Shown in pieces: positions 52,992-62,000 of a DNA stretch of 64,000 nucleotides. How positions within the stretch are numbered: the stretch's first letter is position 1; each line of letters opens with the position of its first letter. The stretch covers positions 1 through 64,000 of the forward strand of contig JAFUYO010000010.1 of assembly GCA_017470505.1 (NCBI GenBank). Reading direction: 5' to 3'. The notes beneath the pieces are model-generated. The model searched no databases. It had not been told where the DNA came from and saw nothing but the letters and a program-made list of their open reading frames with translations. The position numbers were made by a program, and so were the translations under genes. This DNA comes from Butyrivibrio sp. Lineage in GTDB: Bacteria; Bacillota; Clostridia; Lachnospirales; Lachnospiraceae.

Positions 52992-54509
52992 TCAATCATC
53001 ACCTTCTGTCAGTCCCGCTGTTATATCGTCGTCATTCGGGTCAGGCAGAATATCCTCGGTGTAGGGCGAGCCTGTCACCTGGGTCATGATGTTCTCTGAA
53101 ACCTGCCTCAGAGTCGAGTTACAGTCGCTTCCGTTCCAGATGTTGGTGAATGCTATCTCCAGCTCCATCCAGAGGTTGCTGGTCTCTATCGTCTTGGGCA
53201 TCGGAACCGAATCCGCGTAGACCGAGACGAAGGTATCGATGTTCTTGTTGTTGTAATTGACGCCTGCCCTCGACGATATCTTCTGGCTCATCCTGTAGAT
53301 ATCACCCGAGCTGTCGCTGCACAGAAACCTCGCTACCGCATTGGCTTCTTTTGCGTGCTCTGAGTAGCCGTTAACGACAAGGCACTCTGTGACCGACATC
53401 GTCCTTGAGCCAAATTCGCTCGTGAGCCCGGGCATGTCAGCGACTTCAAACTCAAAGTCGCACTCGCCGCTGTCCCTGGCCTCCTGTATCTTGGCGATTA
53501 TATCTGTTGTTGCGATCGTAAATACCACCTTGCCGTCTATGAAATCCTGCACCGTCCTGTCGTAGTCGATCTGCGATGCATCGATGGCAAAAAACTGGTT
53601 GAGCCTCTGGTAGATTTTCATGCAGCTGATGGTATCAGGGTTGTAGATGTCAATCCGGCTGACATCATCTCCCGCATCACCGCCCACGTTCATATAGTTT
53701 CCTACAAAGAAATAGTTGTAGAAGATATCAGTCACATCCCACTCAAAGACGGACTCAACCTGATCGGGGGCGTTGTAATTGTCAGCAAAGCTCAGGATAT
53801 CGGAGATAGTCAGGGGAAGCGTATCTGCCACGACCTCGTCGATCATGCCCTGGGTGATTTTCTCTCCCTCATCCTCATCTTCACTCTCATCATCCGATGA
53901 GCCTTCCTCCGACTCATTTTCATCAGGAGGCCCCTGCTCATCTATTTCTGTCTGTGCTGCCTGACCCTCAGCCTCATCAATCTCTGACTGCAGATTCTCA
54001 GTCGCCATGTTCTCGAGATAGGTCTTGTTGTAGATGAGGGAACTCGTCTCAAAATAAAAGGGATAGGCGATCTGCTTTCCACGGTAGGTCACGGAATTGA
54101 TCGCAGCGGTCGGAAATCTGCTCTCTGAAAGATAAGAATCGCCTGCGTCAATCTGGCTCGCAAGCCCGGCTAGATAAGCCTTTTCAAGCGAATCATTGGT
54201 TATTATATAGATATCGGGATAGGCGTCCTCCTCAACGGAGGCCTTGTTCACAGCCTCGAGGTACTCAAGCCCCGATACCAGGACAGGCTCCACGCGGACC
54301 GCGTTGTTGGTTTCCGTGTACGCCACCGCCCTCATCTGAAGATAGGGCGTCAGCGCATCATCGGTGTACCAGAGCCTTACAGTTGTTCTGTTCCTGGAAA
54401 AAATGGAATACTCCTCAAAGATGTTCCTGTCTGAGCGGGCATAGACAAAAGTGCCCGCCAGCACACAGGCCAAAAGTATTATAGAAAAAATCCTGGTTCT
54501 TAACTTCAT
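52992..54509 (-). CDS. Extracellular solute-binding-like protein in the arg operon
   Basis: A 505-residue protein with a signal or anchor segment (IFSIILLACVLAGTFVYA) but no lipobox cysteine. The rest resembles a family 1 ABC solute-binding protein: RLWYTDDALTPYLQ, then YPDIYIITNDS, with a later FWM-like region. Residues 185-225 are a long acidic insert (DDESEDEDEGEK). No permease or ATPase gene is nearby. The ATG overlaps the argD stop as ATGA, so it is translated with argD. It may be a transport, sensor or cell-surface protein; function unknown. Coupling to an arginine gene is unusual. Confidence 0.75.
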   Translation of the reverse strand: MKLRTRIFSIILLACVLAGTFVYARSDRNIFEEYSIFSRNRTTVRLWYTDDALTPYLQMRAVAYTETNNAVRVEPVLVSGLEYLEAVNKASVEEDAYPDIYIITNDSLEKAYLAGLASQIDAGDSYLSESRFPTAAINSVTYRGKQIAYPFYFETSSLIYNKTYLENMATENLQSEIDEAEGQAAQTEIDEQGPPDENESEEGSSDDESEDEDEGEKITQGMIDEVVADTLPLTISDILSFADNYNAPDQVESVFEWDVTDIFYNYFFVGNYMNVGGDAGDDVSRIDIYNPDTISCMKIYQRLNQFFAIDASQIDYDRTVQDFIDGKVVFTIATTDIIAKIQEARDSGECDFEFEVADMPGLTSEFGSRTMSVTECLVVNGYSEHAKEANAVARFLCSDSSGDIYRMSQKISSRAGVNYNNKNIDTFVSVYADSVPMPKTIETSNLWMELEIAFTNIWNGSDCNSTLRQVSENIMTQVTGSPYTEDILPDPNDDDITAGLTEGDD

Positions 54510-55705
54510 ACAGACTCCAGACATGAATCCAGTATGGAAATCATGTCATCAACATTATCCTTATTGATCACAAGCGGCGGAACAAATCTTATGATATTCG
54601 CACCTGCATTTATCAGAATGAGGCCCTTTGAAAGCGCCATATTTATAACATCACCCACCGGGCGGTTCAGCACAAGTCCCTGCATGAGCCCCATTCCGCG
54701 CCTGTCAGTGATGAAATCATATTTCTCTTTAAGCTTATCAAGCTGCTCCTCAAGATATGGTGCCACCTGATTCACATTTTCTATTATATTGTCCTCTTTG
54801 AATAAATCAAGGACTTTGTTGATAGCCGCGCAGGCAAAAGGATTGCCGCCGTAGGTTGTCCCGTGGTCTCCTGCGACAAGGGAATGTGCGCCCACCTTCT
54901 CATTTAAAAGAAATGCTCCGACCGGAACTCCGCATCCAAGTGCCTTGGCAGTCGTCAGGATATCGGGCTTTATGCCGTACTTCTGGAAGGCGTACATGTA
55001 GCCTGTCCGCCCCATACCGCACTGTATCTCATCAAGTATGAGAAGAATATCCCTCTCATCGCAGAGTTGTCTCACCTTCCCAAGGAACTCCTCAGTTGCA
55101 GGGAAGATACCGCCCTCTCCCTGTACTGTCTCCATGATTATTGCGCATGTCCTGTCAGTGACACAGTCAAGAACCGACTCAAAGTCATTTAAATCCGCAA
55201 ACTTTATATTCCCTATCATTGGCTCAAAGGCCTCACGGTAGTGCGGATTTCCTGTGACAGACAGCGCGCCGAACGTCCTTCCGTGGAAGGAGTGGTTCAT
55301 GGCAATTATCTCATGGTCTGTTCTGCCGTCCTTAAGATAGGCGTATTTCCTGGCCGCCTTCAGTGCCCCCTCAACAGCCTCAGCTCCGCTGTTTGTAAAG
55401 AACACGCGGTCCATTCCTGACACTTCTTTTATCTTGCGCGCAGCGTCTATAGCAGGCACGTTGTAATAGTAGTTTGAGGTGTGCAGGAGCTTGTCAATCT
55501 GCGCCTTCAGGGCATCATTGTACTTCTTGTTGTTATACCCAAGGGCAAATACCGCAATTCCAGACACGAAGTCGAGATATTTTTTTCCGTCAAGGTCATA
55601 CAGATACACCCCGTCGCCCTTATCCAGCACTATCTGGTACCTGTTGTAGGTGTGCAAAAGATCTTTTTCCGCTTCTTCTATATATTTCTTCATCAAATCG
55701 CTCAT
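54506..55705 (-). CDS. argD: Acetylornithine aminotransferase
   Basis: A 399-residue class III aminotransferase. NSGAEAVEGALKAARKY (about residues 105-121), the dimer motif FHGRTFG and LILDEIQCGMGRTG (about 217-230) are present; the PLP lysine is in TTAKALGCGVP. It converts N-acetylglutamate semialdehyde to N-acetylornithine with glutamate. AGGAGACTTAAG precedes the ATG. It is the last biosynthetic gene of the argC-GNAT-argJ-argB-argD run, 55 bases after argB. Confidence 0.95.
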   Translation of the reverse strand: MSDLMKKYIEEAEKDLLHTYNRYQIVLDKGDGVYLYDLDGKKYLDFVSGIAVFALGYNNKKYNDALKAQIDKLLHTSNYYYNVPAIDAARKIKEVSGMDRVFFTNSGAEAVEGALKAARKYAYLKDGRTDHEIIAMNHSFHGRTFGALSVTGNPHYREAFEPMIGNIKFADLNDFESVLDCVTDRTCAIIMETVQGEGGIFPATEEFLGKVRQLCDERDILLILDEIQCGMGRTGYMYAFQKYGIKPDILTTAKALGCGVPVGAFLLNEKVGAHSLVAGDHGTTYGGNPFACAAINKVLDLFKEDNIIENVNQVAPYLEEQLDKLKEKYDFITDRRGMGLMQGLVLNRPVGDVINMALSKGLILINAGANIIRFVPPLVINKDNVDDMISILDSCLESV

Positions 55706-55760
55706 CTTAAGTCTCCTGATAAGTTTTTATTAATATTGCTGCAAAAGGCGCGACAAAATA

Positions 55761-56666
55761 TCAACCGTTACCCGTACTTCCTGCAAGGTCATCGTTGTCA
55801 GCCATGAACATCGTCCCGATACCTTTGTTGGTAAAGATCTCCAGAAGCAGGCAGTGGGGAATCCTTCCATCGAGTATATGAACCCTGTTTACGCCCTCTC
55901 TTATGGCATCCGTGCAGTTGCCGAGTTTGGGAAGCATTCCGCCTCCGATGTTGCCGCTTGCGATCAGTTCATCCGCCTCAGAGCAGGTAAGTCTTGATAT
56001 AAATGTCGAGGGGTCGTGTATATCCCTGTAGACACCCTCTATGTCAGTCAGGAACGCGAGCTTGTCCGCTCCGACAGCCTTGGCTATTGCGCAGGCCGCA
56101 TCGTCTGCGTTTATATTGTAGGTGTCAAAGTTGTCATCTAACCCGATAGGCGCTACTATCGGCAGATAGTCGTTGTCGAGAAGATCGTAGAGAACCTTTG
56201 GCTCAACCTTGTCGACCTGCCCCACATACCCTATGTCCTTGCCGTCTGAGTACTTCTTGGTCACATGCAGAAGCCCCGAGTCCTTGCCGCTTATACCAAT
56301 GGCCTTTACGCCCAGCTCCTGTACCATTGTGACGAGCTGCTTGTTAACTCTTCCAAGGACCATCTCAGCTATCTCCATGGTCTCCGCGTCGGTGACCCTG
56401 AGGCCGTTTACAAACTCAGCCTCCTTGCCAACCTTGGTGACCCATGAGCTTATTGCCTTTCCTCCGCCGTGGACGATGATCGGCTTAAAGCCTACGAGCT
56501 TTAAAAGAGTGACATCCGTTATGACGTTCTTTTGGAGCTCTGCGTTACTCATGGCAGATCCGCCGTACTTCACAACGATTATCTTCCTGTTAAACTTCTG
56601 TATATACGGGAGAGCCTCTACGAGAACCTCCGCTTTTTTGAGTACTTCCTGCATGTCCTTATCCAT
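55761..56666 (-). CDS. argB: Acetylglutamate kinase
   Basis: A 301-residue amino-acid kinase that phosphorylates N-acetylglutamate. It shows [11 protein letters not shown] (about residues 27-37), [12 protein letters not shown] (about 62-73), GISGKDSG and [14 protein letters not shown] (about 180-193). The N-terminal extension with [15 protein letters not shown] is the form that makes hexamers inhibited by arginine, so feedback control is likely. AGGAGCTGAAAA precedes the ATG, three bases after argJ's stop. Confidence 0.95.
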   Translation of the reverse strand: MDKDMQEVLKKAEVLVEALPYIQKFNRKIIVVKYGGSAMSNAELQKNVITDVTLLKLVGFKPIIVHGGGKAISSWVTKVGKEAEFVNGLRVTDAETMEIAEMVLGRVNKQLVTMVQELGVKAIGISGKDSGLLHVTKKYSDGKDIGYVGQVDKVEPKVLYDLLDNDYLPIVAPIGLDDNFDTYNINADDAACAIAKAVGADKLAFLTDIEGVYRDIHDPSTFISRLTCSEADELIASGNIGGGMLPKLGNCTDAIREGVNRVHILDGRIPHCLLLEIFTNKGIGTMFMADNDDLAGSTGNG

Positions 56667-56669
56667 TTT

Positions 56670-57905
56670 TCAGCTCCTGTAATCTGCATTTATTTTCACG
56701 TAGTCATAAGTGAGGTCACACCCCCAGGCGGTTGCGCTCTCTTTCCCCTCATTCATGTTGACGAAAACCGTAACCGCGTCGGCCTTCATGATATCAAGCG
56801 CCTTATCCTCATCGAAATCAAGCGGCACTCCCCTGTCAAAGACCTTGAGTTTTCCTTTTTCGCTCTCAAAGTAGAGCTCGACATCCCTCTCGTCAAATTC
56901 CGAGCCGGAGTATCCCATCGCGCACAGGAACCTGCCAAAATTGGCGTCGCACCCGAAAATAGCTGCCTTTGAGAGGTTAGAGCCAACGATTGCCCTTGAG
57001 AGGGTCCTTGCATCGTCTTTGGTCTTTGCGTTTATAACTTTCGCTTCAAACAGCTTTGTTGCGCCCTCCCCGTCTGATGCCATCCTCTTTGCAAGGAAGG
57101 TGCAGACATACAAAAGAGCCTCTTTAAATGTGTCAAAGTCCTTTCCCTCTGAGTCTATAAGTTCGTTCCCCGCCTCTGCGTTTGACAGGCACAGGAGCGT
57201 GTCGTTTGTAGAGGTATCTCCGTCAACCGTTATCATGTTGAAGGTATCCCTGACCACCTCTGATACCGCCTTCTGCAAAAGATCCTTGGATATGGCGACG
57301 TCCGTAGTAAGGAATGCGAGCATCGTGCACATATTGGGATGTATCATCCCGGAGCCCTTGCTCATTCCGCCGAGAGTAACTTTCCTGCCGCCACAGGTAA
57401 AGGTAACCGCGATCTCCTTGTTGACAGTATCTGTCGTCATGATGGCCTTCGACGCTGCGGTCCCTGCTTCTGTCGTATCCGACAGGCTCCCCGCCATCAT
57501 CTTAACGCCTCCTGTAAGCTTATCCACGGGAAGCTGCATTCCGATAACTCCTGTCGAAGCTACTAATGCTGATGACTTCGGAACACCCAGCGCTTCTTCC
57601 ACGGCCGCTGCGGTCTTATCGCACGCTACAAAGCCCTCTTCTCCCGTGCAGGCGTTGGCTATTCCTGAATTGATGACAACCGCGTGCACAGGATCATTTG
57701 AATAAACTATTTTCTGGTCCCACTTTACACAGGCTGCCTTGACCACGTTGGAAGTGAAGGTCCCTGCGCTGACACACGGGCTTTTCGAAAAAACCATAGC
57801 CATGTCAGTCCTTCCCTGATACTTGATGCCGGCCGCGCAGCTTGCCGCCTTAAATCCACCGGCAGCTGTGACGCCGCCCTCTGTCTCTTTTATCAGACTC
57901 TCCAT
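56670..57905 (-). CDS. argJ: Bifunctional ornithine acetyltransferase / N-acetylglutamate synthase
   Basis: A 411-residue ArgJ. It moves the acetyl group from acetylornithine to glutamate and is cut into two chains at MCTMLAFLTTD (about residue 190), where the Thr after Cys is the nucleophile. GGMSKGSGMIHPN and TVDGDTSTNDTLL are family motifs. The ATG reading MESLIKET is used because GGAGG is five bases upstream. The next gene upstream, a GNAT protein, ends 42 bases before it. Whether it is mono- or bifunctional cannot be read from sequence alone. Confidence 0.94.
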   Translation of the reverse strand: MESLIKETEGGVTAAGGFKAASCAAGIKYQGRTDMAMVFSKSPCVSAGTFTSNVVKAACVKWDQKIVYSNDPVHAVVINSGIANACTGEEGFVACDKTAAAVEEALGVPKSSALVASTGVIGMQLPVDKLTGGVKMMAGSLSDTTEAGTAASKAIMTTDTVNKEIAVTFTCGGRKVTLGGMSKGSGMIHPNMCTMLAFLTTDVAISKDLLQKAVSEVVRDTFNMITVDGDTSTNDTLLCLSNAEAGNELIDSEGKDFDTFKEALLYVCTFLAKRMASDGEGATKLFEAKVINAKTKDDARTLSRAIVGSNLSKAAIFGCDANFGRFLCAMGYSGSEFDERDVELYFESEKGKLKVFDRGVPLDFDEDKALDIMKADAVTVFVNMNEGKESATAWGCDLTYDYVKINADYRS

Positions 57906-57946
57906 ATAAACCTCCATGCAATTTCTGCGGATTGTTCCGTGCTCCG

Positions 57947-58390
57947 TCACTTGTTGAAAATCGTCAGATTCTCAGGATTAAGCGTAAAATCGTAATAGTT
58001 CATGTCGTCTCTAAGTGTCCAGCCCATCTTCTGCCAGAAGCGGTTTCCCACTGTGTTGGTGACAAAGGCATTCAGGCACACCTTGTTTATCTGCTCTTTT
58101 TGTAGCTGCTCGCAGCAGAACTCAACCATCCTGCCGCCAATTCCCTGTTTGCGATACTCCTCGCTCACGCACACGTGGTACAGACAGGCCCTTCTTCCGT
58201 CGTGTCCGCACAGTATTGCGCCGACGATCTTTCCGTCCTTTTCATATACCGCGCTGGTTTCGGGGTTCCTGTCAAGGAACCTCTCAATCCCCTCCCTCGA
58301 GTCGTCTAAAGACCTTATTCCAAAGCCGTGTATCGACATCCACAAATCGTGTACAGCGTCGTAATCATCAATTGTCATTGCACGAACCAT
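57947..58390 (-). CDS. GNAT acetyltransferase in the arg operon
   Basis: A 147-residue single-domain GNAT. The acetyl-CoA loop is EEYRKQGIGGRMVEF (about residues 77-91) and the catalytic-side strand CLYHVCVS precedes it. The ATG reading MVRAMTIDDY is used, with AGAGG seven bases upstream. It lies between argC and argJ, where some clostridia carry a short N-acetylglutamate synthase, so it may supply the first acetyl group. The substrate is inferred from location only; a generic acetyltransferase is possible. Confidence 0.85.
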   Translation of the reverse strand: MVRAMTIDDYDAVHDLWMSIHGFGIRSLDDSREGIERFLDRNPETSAVYEKDGKIVGAILCGHDGRRACLYHVCVSEEYRKQGIGGRMVEFCCEQLQKEQINKVCLNAFVTNTVGNRFWQKMGWTLRDDMNYYDFTLNPENLTIFNK

Positions 58391-58424
58391 AATAAACCTC
58401 TGAAATAAATCGTTTTCTATCAAC

Positions 58425-59477
58425 TTACGGGAAAAGAGGTACTATCTCAAGTCCCATGCTCTCATCAAGGCCGAACATGATGTTCATGTTCTGGACAGCC
58501 TGACCTGCAGCGCCCTTGACAAGGTTGTCGATTGCGCCCATCATGATGACTCTCCCTGTCCTCTCATCGATCTTAAAGCCTATGTCCACATAGTTTGAGC
58601 CCTCAACCCATCTGGTCTCGGGATATACATTGTCATCAAGAAGCCTTATGAACTTCTCTCCACCATAGTACTTCTCGTAAGCCTTCCTTATATCAGATGC
58701 ATCCGCAAGATGCCCGTCCTTCTTAACAAGGCTCGCGTACTCGGTTGCAAGGATTCCTCTGTTCATCGGAACGAGGTGAGGCGTAAAGTTTATCACCATT
58801 TCCTTTCCTGCGGCGTATGAGAGCTGCTCCTCGATCTCGGGCGTGTGGCGGTGGTTTGCCACGCCGTAGGGCTTTGCTGACTCATTTACTTCGCAGTAGA
58901 GGTTTGCAACCTTGGCTCCTCTCCCCGCTCCGGATACGCCTGAGAGCGCATCTACAATGAGAGTGTCCGGATCGATCAGTCCCTCTTTTATAAGAGGATA
59001 TGCGGTAAGAATCGAGCAGGTCGTGTAGCACCCCGGATTGGCTACGAGCCTTGCGCTCTTCACCTTGTCCCTGTTTATCTCGCAGAGCCCGTAGACAGCT
59101 TCTTTAATATACTCAGGAGCCTTGTGCTCTATCTTGTACCACTTCTCATAGACTGACACGTCCTTTAATCTGAAGTCAGCAGAGAGATCGATTATCTTCA
59201 CCCTGCTCAGAATGTCCTCATTTACAAGTGATGCGCATAGCCCCTGGGGAGTCGCCGTGAATATTACATCGGCCTGTCTTGACAGCTCATCCATGTTGTC
59301 ATCAAGACACTTTGCATCAATCAGTTTAAAAAGATTTCCATATTGAGAAGCAAATCTGTCGTCAATATAGCTTCTTGATCCGTACCACACAACCTCAGCC
59401 TCAGGGTGCGAGTACAAAAGCCTTGCTATCTCAGCTCCCGCATAGCCGGTCGCTCCAATTATTCCAACTTTAATCAT
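58425..59477 (-). CDS. argC: N-acetyl-gamma-glutamyl-phosphate reductase
   Basis: A 350-residue NADP-dependent reductase making N-acetylglutamate semialdehyde. It has the Rossmann opening VGIIGATGYAGAEIARLL, the active-site Cys in VANPGCYTTCS (about residues 142-152) and GVSGAGRGAKVA (about 180-191). AAAGGC precedes the ATG. It is the first gene of the operon, controlled from the promoter at 59522-59550. Confidence 0.96.
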   Translation of the reverse strand: MIKVGIIGATGYAGAEIARLLYSHPEAEVVWYGSRSYIDDRFASQYGNLFKLIDAKCLDDNMDELSRQADVIFTATPQGLCASLVNEDILSRVKIIDLSADFRLKDVSVYEKWYKIEHKAPEYIKEAVYGLCEINRDKVKSARLVANPGCYTTCSILTAYPLIKEGLIDPDTLIVDALSGVSGAGRGAKVANLYCEVNESAKPYGVANHRHTPEIEEQLSYAAGKEMVINFTPHLVPMNRGILATEYASLVKKDGHLADASDIRKAYEKYYGGEKFIRLLDDNVYPETRWVEGSNYVDIGFKIDERTGRVIMMGAIDNLVKGAAGQAVQNMNIMFGLDESMGLEIVPLFP

Positions 59478-59521
59478 TTTTCAGCCTTTCTTTGGGCCTT
59501 AAAGGACCCTGAATAGTTAAC

Positions 59522-59550
59522 AGTATAAGACCAACGAATGAATAATGCAA
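59522..59550 (-). promoter_or_regulatory. Promoter of the argC operon
   Basis: On the minus strand TTGCAT (59545-59550) and TATACT (59522-59527) are 17 bases apart. ArgR-type boxes lie just upstream. Confidence 0.7.
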
Positions 59551-59556
59551 GCATAA

Positions 59557-59626
59557 TATAAATATTTATGCATAAAATACCTTAAATTTAAATATTTATG
59601 CATTAGCCACTTGCAATTTATGCATT
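59557..59626. promoter_or_regulatory. ArgR-type boxes between argC and argG
   Basis: ATTTATGCA occurs three times in direct orientation, at 59564-59572, 59594-59602 and 59616-59624; the first two share AAATATTTATGCAT and are 30 bp apart, three helical turns. With the inverted half (TGCATAA...) the first copy forms an ARG-box-like palindrome. The third lies inside the argG promoter spacer. An ArgR/AhrC repressor is expected to act here; its gene is not in the window. Confidence 0.7.
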
Positions 59627-59639
59627 TTTGGTTTATATT
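59611..59639 (+). promoter_or_regulatory. Promoter of argG
   Basis: TTGCAA (59611-59616) and TATATT (59634-59639) are 17 bases apart, 90 bases before the argG start. The third ArgR-type box lies in the spacer. Confidence 0.6.
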
Positions 59640-59729
59640 ATCTCTCAGGGCGCACTCATGTAAAAGCGCGCCAGGTAAAGTATATCATAAAAAGCAAATA
59701 TATTATAAAGAAAGAATGAGGATCATAAC

Positions 59730-60953
59730 ATGGCAAAAGAAAAAGTAATTCTTGCATATTCCGGCGGACTTGATACAACTGCTATCATCCCGTGGCTCAA
59801 GGAGAACTTCGACTACGAAGTAATCTGTGTCTGCATCGACTGTGGACAGGAAGAGGAACTGGACGGACTTAACGAGAGAGCCATCAGCTGCGGAGCCAGC
59901 AAGCTCTACATCCTCGATGTTGTCGACGAGTTCTGCGATGAATATGTTGTTCCCTGCGTAATGGCACACGCTGTGTATGAGAACAAGTATCTTCTGGGAA
60001 CCTCTATGGCACGTCCTCTCATCGCCAAGAAGCTCGTTGAGATTGCGAGGAAGGAAGGCGCCGTAGCGATCTGCCACGGAGCTACAGGAAAGGGCAACGA
60101 CCAGATCAGGTTTGAGCTCGGCATCAAGGCTCTCGCTCCCGACATCAGGATCATCGCCGCATGGAGAAATGACAAGTGGACACTCGACTCCCGCGAATCT
60201 GAGATCGAGTACTGCAAGCAGCACGGCATCAATCTTCCCTTCTCTGCAGATTCCAGCTACAGCCGTGACCGCAACCTCTGGCACATCTCCCACGAGGGAC
60301 TTGAGCTCGAGGACCCTTCACTTGAGCCCAACTACAAGCACCTTCTGGTACTCGGAAAGACACCCGAGGATGCTCCCGATGAACCCACAACTGTCACAAT
60401 GACGTTCGAAGGCGGAATCCCCAAGTCAGTAAACGGCAAAGAGATGAAGGTCTCAGACATCATACGCACCCTCAACAAGCTCGGCGGTGAAAACGGCATC
60501 GGAATCGTCGATATCGTCGAGAACCGCGTTGTAGGCATGAAATCCAGAGGCGTGTATGAGACACCCGGAGGAACTATCCTCTACGAGGCTCATCAGCAGC
60601 TCGAGGAGTTGATTTTGGACCGCGATACCTATACAATGAAGAAGGATATGGGCAACAAGTTTGCCGATCTAGTATATGAAGGGAAATGGTTCACTCCTCT
60701 TCGCGAGGCCGAGCAGGCATTTATCGAATCAACCCAGAAATACGTCACCGGTGAAGTTACCATGAAGCTCTACAAGGGCAACATCATCAAGGCAGGCACC
60801 AAGTCTCCTTACTCTCTCTACAACGAGAGCATTGCTTCCTTCAAGACCGGAGATCTCTACGACCACCACGACGCAGAAGGGTTCATCAATCTCTTTGGCC
60901 TCTCATCCAAGGTTCGCGCCTTAAAGATGCAGGAAGTTGAAAATAATAAGTAA
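59730..60953 (+). CDS. argG: Argininosuccinate synthase
   Basis: A 407-residue enzyme joining citrulline and aspartate with ATP. It has the P-loop-like [17 protein letters not shown] (about residues 7-23), [12 protein letters not shown] (about 117-128) and [11 protein letters not shown] (about 271-281). GAGG lies eight bases before the ATG. Divergent from the argC operon with shared boxes. argH and argF are not in the window. Confidence 0.97.
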   Translation: MAKEKVILAYSGGLDTTAIIPWLKENFDYEVICVCIDCGQEEELDGLNERAISCGASKLYILDVVDEFCDEYVVPCVMAHAVYENKYLLGTSMARPLIAKKLVEIARKEGAVAICHGATGKGNDQIRFELGIKALAPDIRIIAAWRNDKWTLDSRESEIEYCKQHGINLPFSADSSYSRDRNLWHISHEGLELEDPSLEPNYKHLLVLGKTPEDAPDEPTTVTMTFEGGIPKSVNGKEMKVSDIIRTLNKLGGENGIGIVDIVENRVVGMKSRGVYETPGGTILYEAHQQLEELILDRDTYTMKKDMGNKFADLVYEGKWFTPLREAEQAFIESTQKYVTGEVTMKLYKGNIIKAGTKSPYSLYNESIASFKTGDLYDHHDAEGFINLFGLSSKVRALKMQEVENNK

Positions 60954-60956
60954 AGA

Positions 60957-61250
60957 ATGCAGTCCGCTTTTTTCATAGTGATATATTTTGTTGCAATTAA
61001 TATTCTGGGGTTTGCCTTAATGGGAAGCGATAAACGGAGGGCCATGCGAAGGGCCTTCCGTATTCCTGAGGCAACCCTTTTTGCTGTCTCGATAATAGGC
61101 GGCAGTATCGGCACGACCCTTGGGATGTTCGTATTCAGACACAAGACCAAACACTGGTACTTCAGGTTTGGACTTCCTCTCATTCTAATACTGCAGATAC
61201 TGCTGCTCTTTTTCTTTAAGCTTGGTCCCTTTGAGTTCAGTTTCATGTAA
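60957..61250 (+). CDS. DUF1294 small membrane protein
   Basis: A 97-residue protein with three helices and the DUF1294 pattern: FALMGSDKRRAMRRAFRIPE (about residues 20-39), GGSIGTTLGMFVFRHKTKHWYFRFG (about 48-72, given here as family core). Function unknown. It starts three bases after argG ends, so it is cotranscribed, and is followed 15 bases later by the LytTR gene. Confidence 0.85.
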   Translation: MQSAFFIVIYFVAINILGFALMGSDKRRAMRRAFRIPEATLFAVSIIGGSIGTTLGMFVFRHKTKHWYFRFGLPLILILQILLLFFFKLGPFEFSFM

Positions 61251-61265
61251 AAAAAGGAGAAATCT

Positions 61266-62000
61266 ATGCACCTGGCAGTTTGTGACGACAATATAGCCGA
61301 CAGAAAACAGACCGAAAGACTTCTTGGAAGGCAGTCGGACAGATTATTCAAGGAGTGCGGTGAGAGGCTCTACATCGACTCTTACGGAAACGTCGAGGCC
61401 TTTATGCAAAAGCCCCAGATGTATCACGGCCTTTTCATCGACATGGTAAACGGGGAGTATAACGGATTTGATGTCCTTAAAATGCTGCTATACGCCAACA
61501 TCACAAGGCCCATCATCATGTGCTCCTCTTCAATCGACTACAGGTCACTTGCCGAAAAAGAAAACATAACTGCGGATAATATCATTTACATAGATAAGCC
61601 CATAAAGGTAGCCGAGCTCACAGATGTGATAGACAGACTAAAAGCCCTCTGCGGAAAAGAGGAGCCTACTTTGGAACTTCGCGACCAGAATGAGACCATC
61701 TACGCAAAGGGCGATGATATAATTTACGCCAGATCCGCCCGCTCTTCCGAGGTCGAGATCTTTTTGACCGGCGCCCGAAAGGTTGTTGTCATTGACGATA
61801 TTGTGAACTTCTTTGGCCAGTGCAATGCCTTCCCACAGATCACTCCTGTCAACGACAACTGTATAATCAACGTCAATCACATTGACAGGACATCATTTAT
61901 GAAGGTGATAATGGACGACGGCACGCCTGTTCGTGTGGGCTTTTCTTACAGGCACCACATCGAAAACACCCTGAAGAAGCTCAAGGAGCTGGCTACATAA
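61266..62000 (+). CDS. LytTR-type response regulator
   Basis: A 244-residue regulator. The receiver has VCDDNIAD, phospho-acceptor Asp in LFIDMVNG (about residue 59) and the Lys of IYIDKPIK (about 107). The C-terminal LytTR domain (about 130-240) contains ITPVNDNCIINVNHIDR. Such regulators control bacteriocins, adhesion or secreted peptides. There is no adjacent histidine kinase, so it is an orphan. AAAAGGAGAAATCT precedes the ATG. It converges with the LacI gene, overlapping by eight bases. Confidence 0.9.
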   Translation: MHLAVCDDNIADRKQTERLLGRQSDRLFKECGERLYIDSYGNVEAFMQKPQMYHGLFIDMVNGEYNGFDVLKMLLYANITRPIIMCSSSIDYRSLAEKENITADNIIYIDKPIKVAELTDVIDRLKALCGKEEPTLELRDQNETIYAKGDDIIYARSARSSEVEIFLTGARKVVVIDDIVNFFGQCNAFPQITPVNDNCIINVNHIDRTSFMKVIMDDGTPVRVGFSYRHHIENTLKKLKELAT

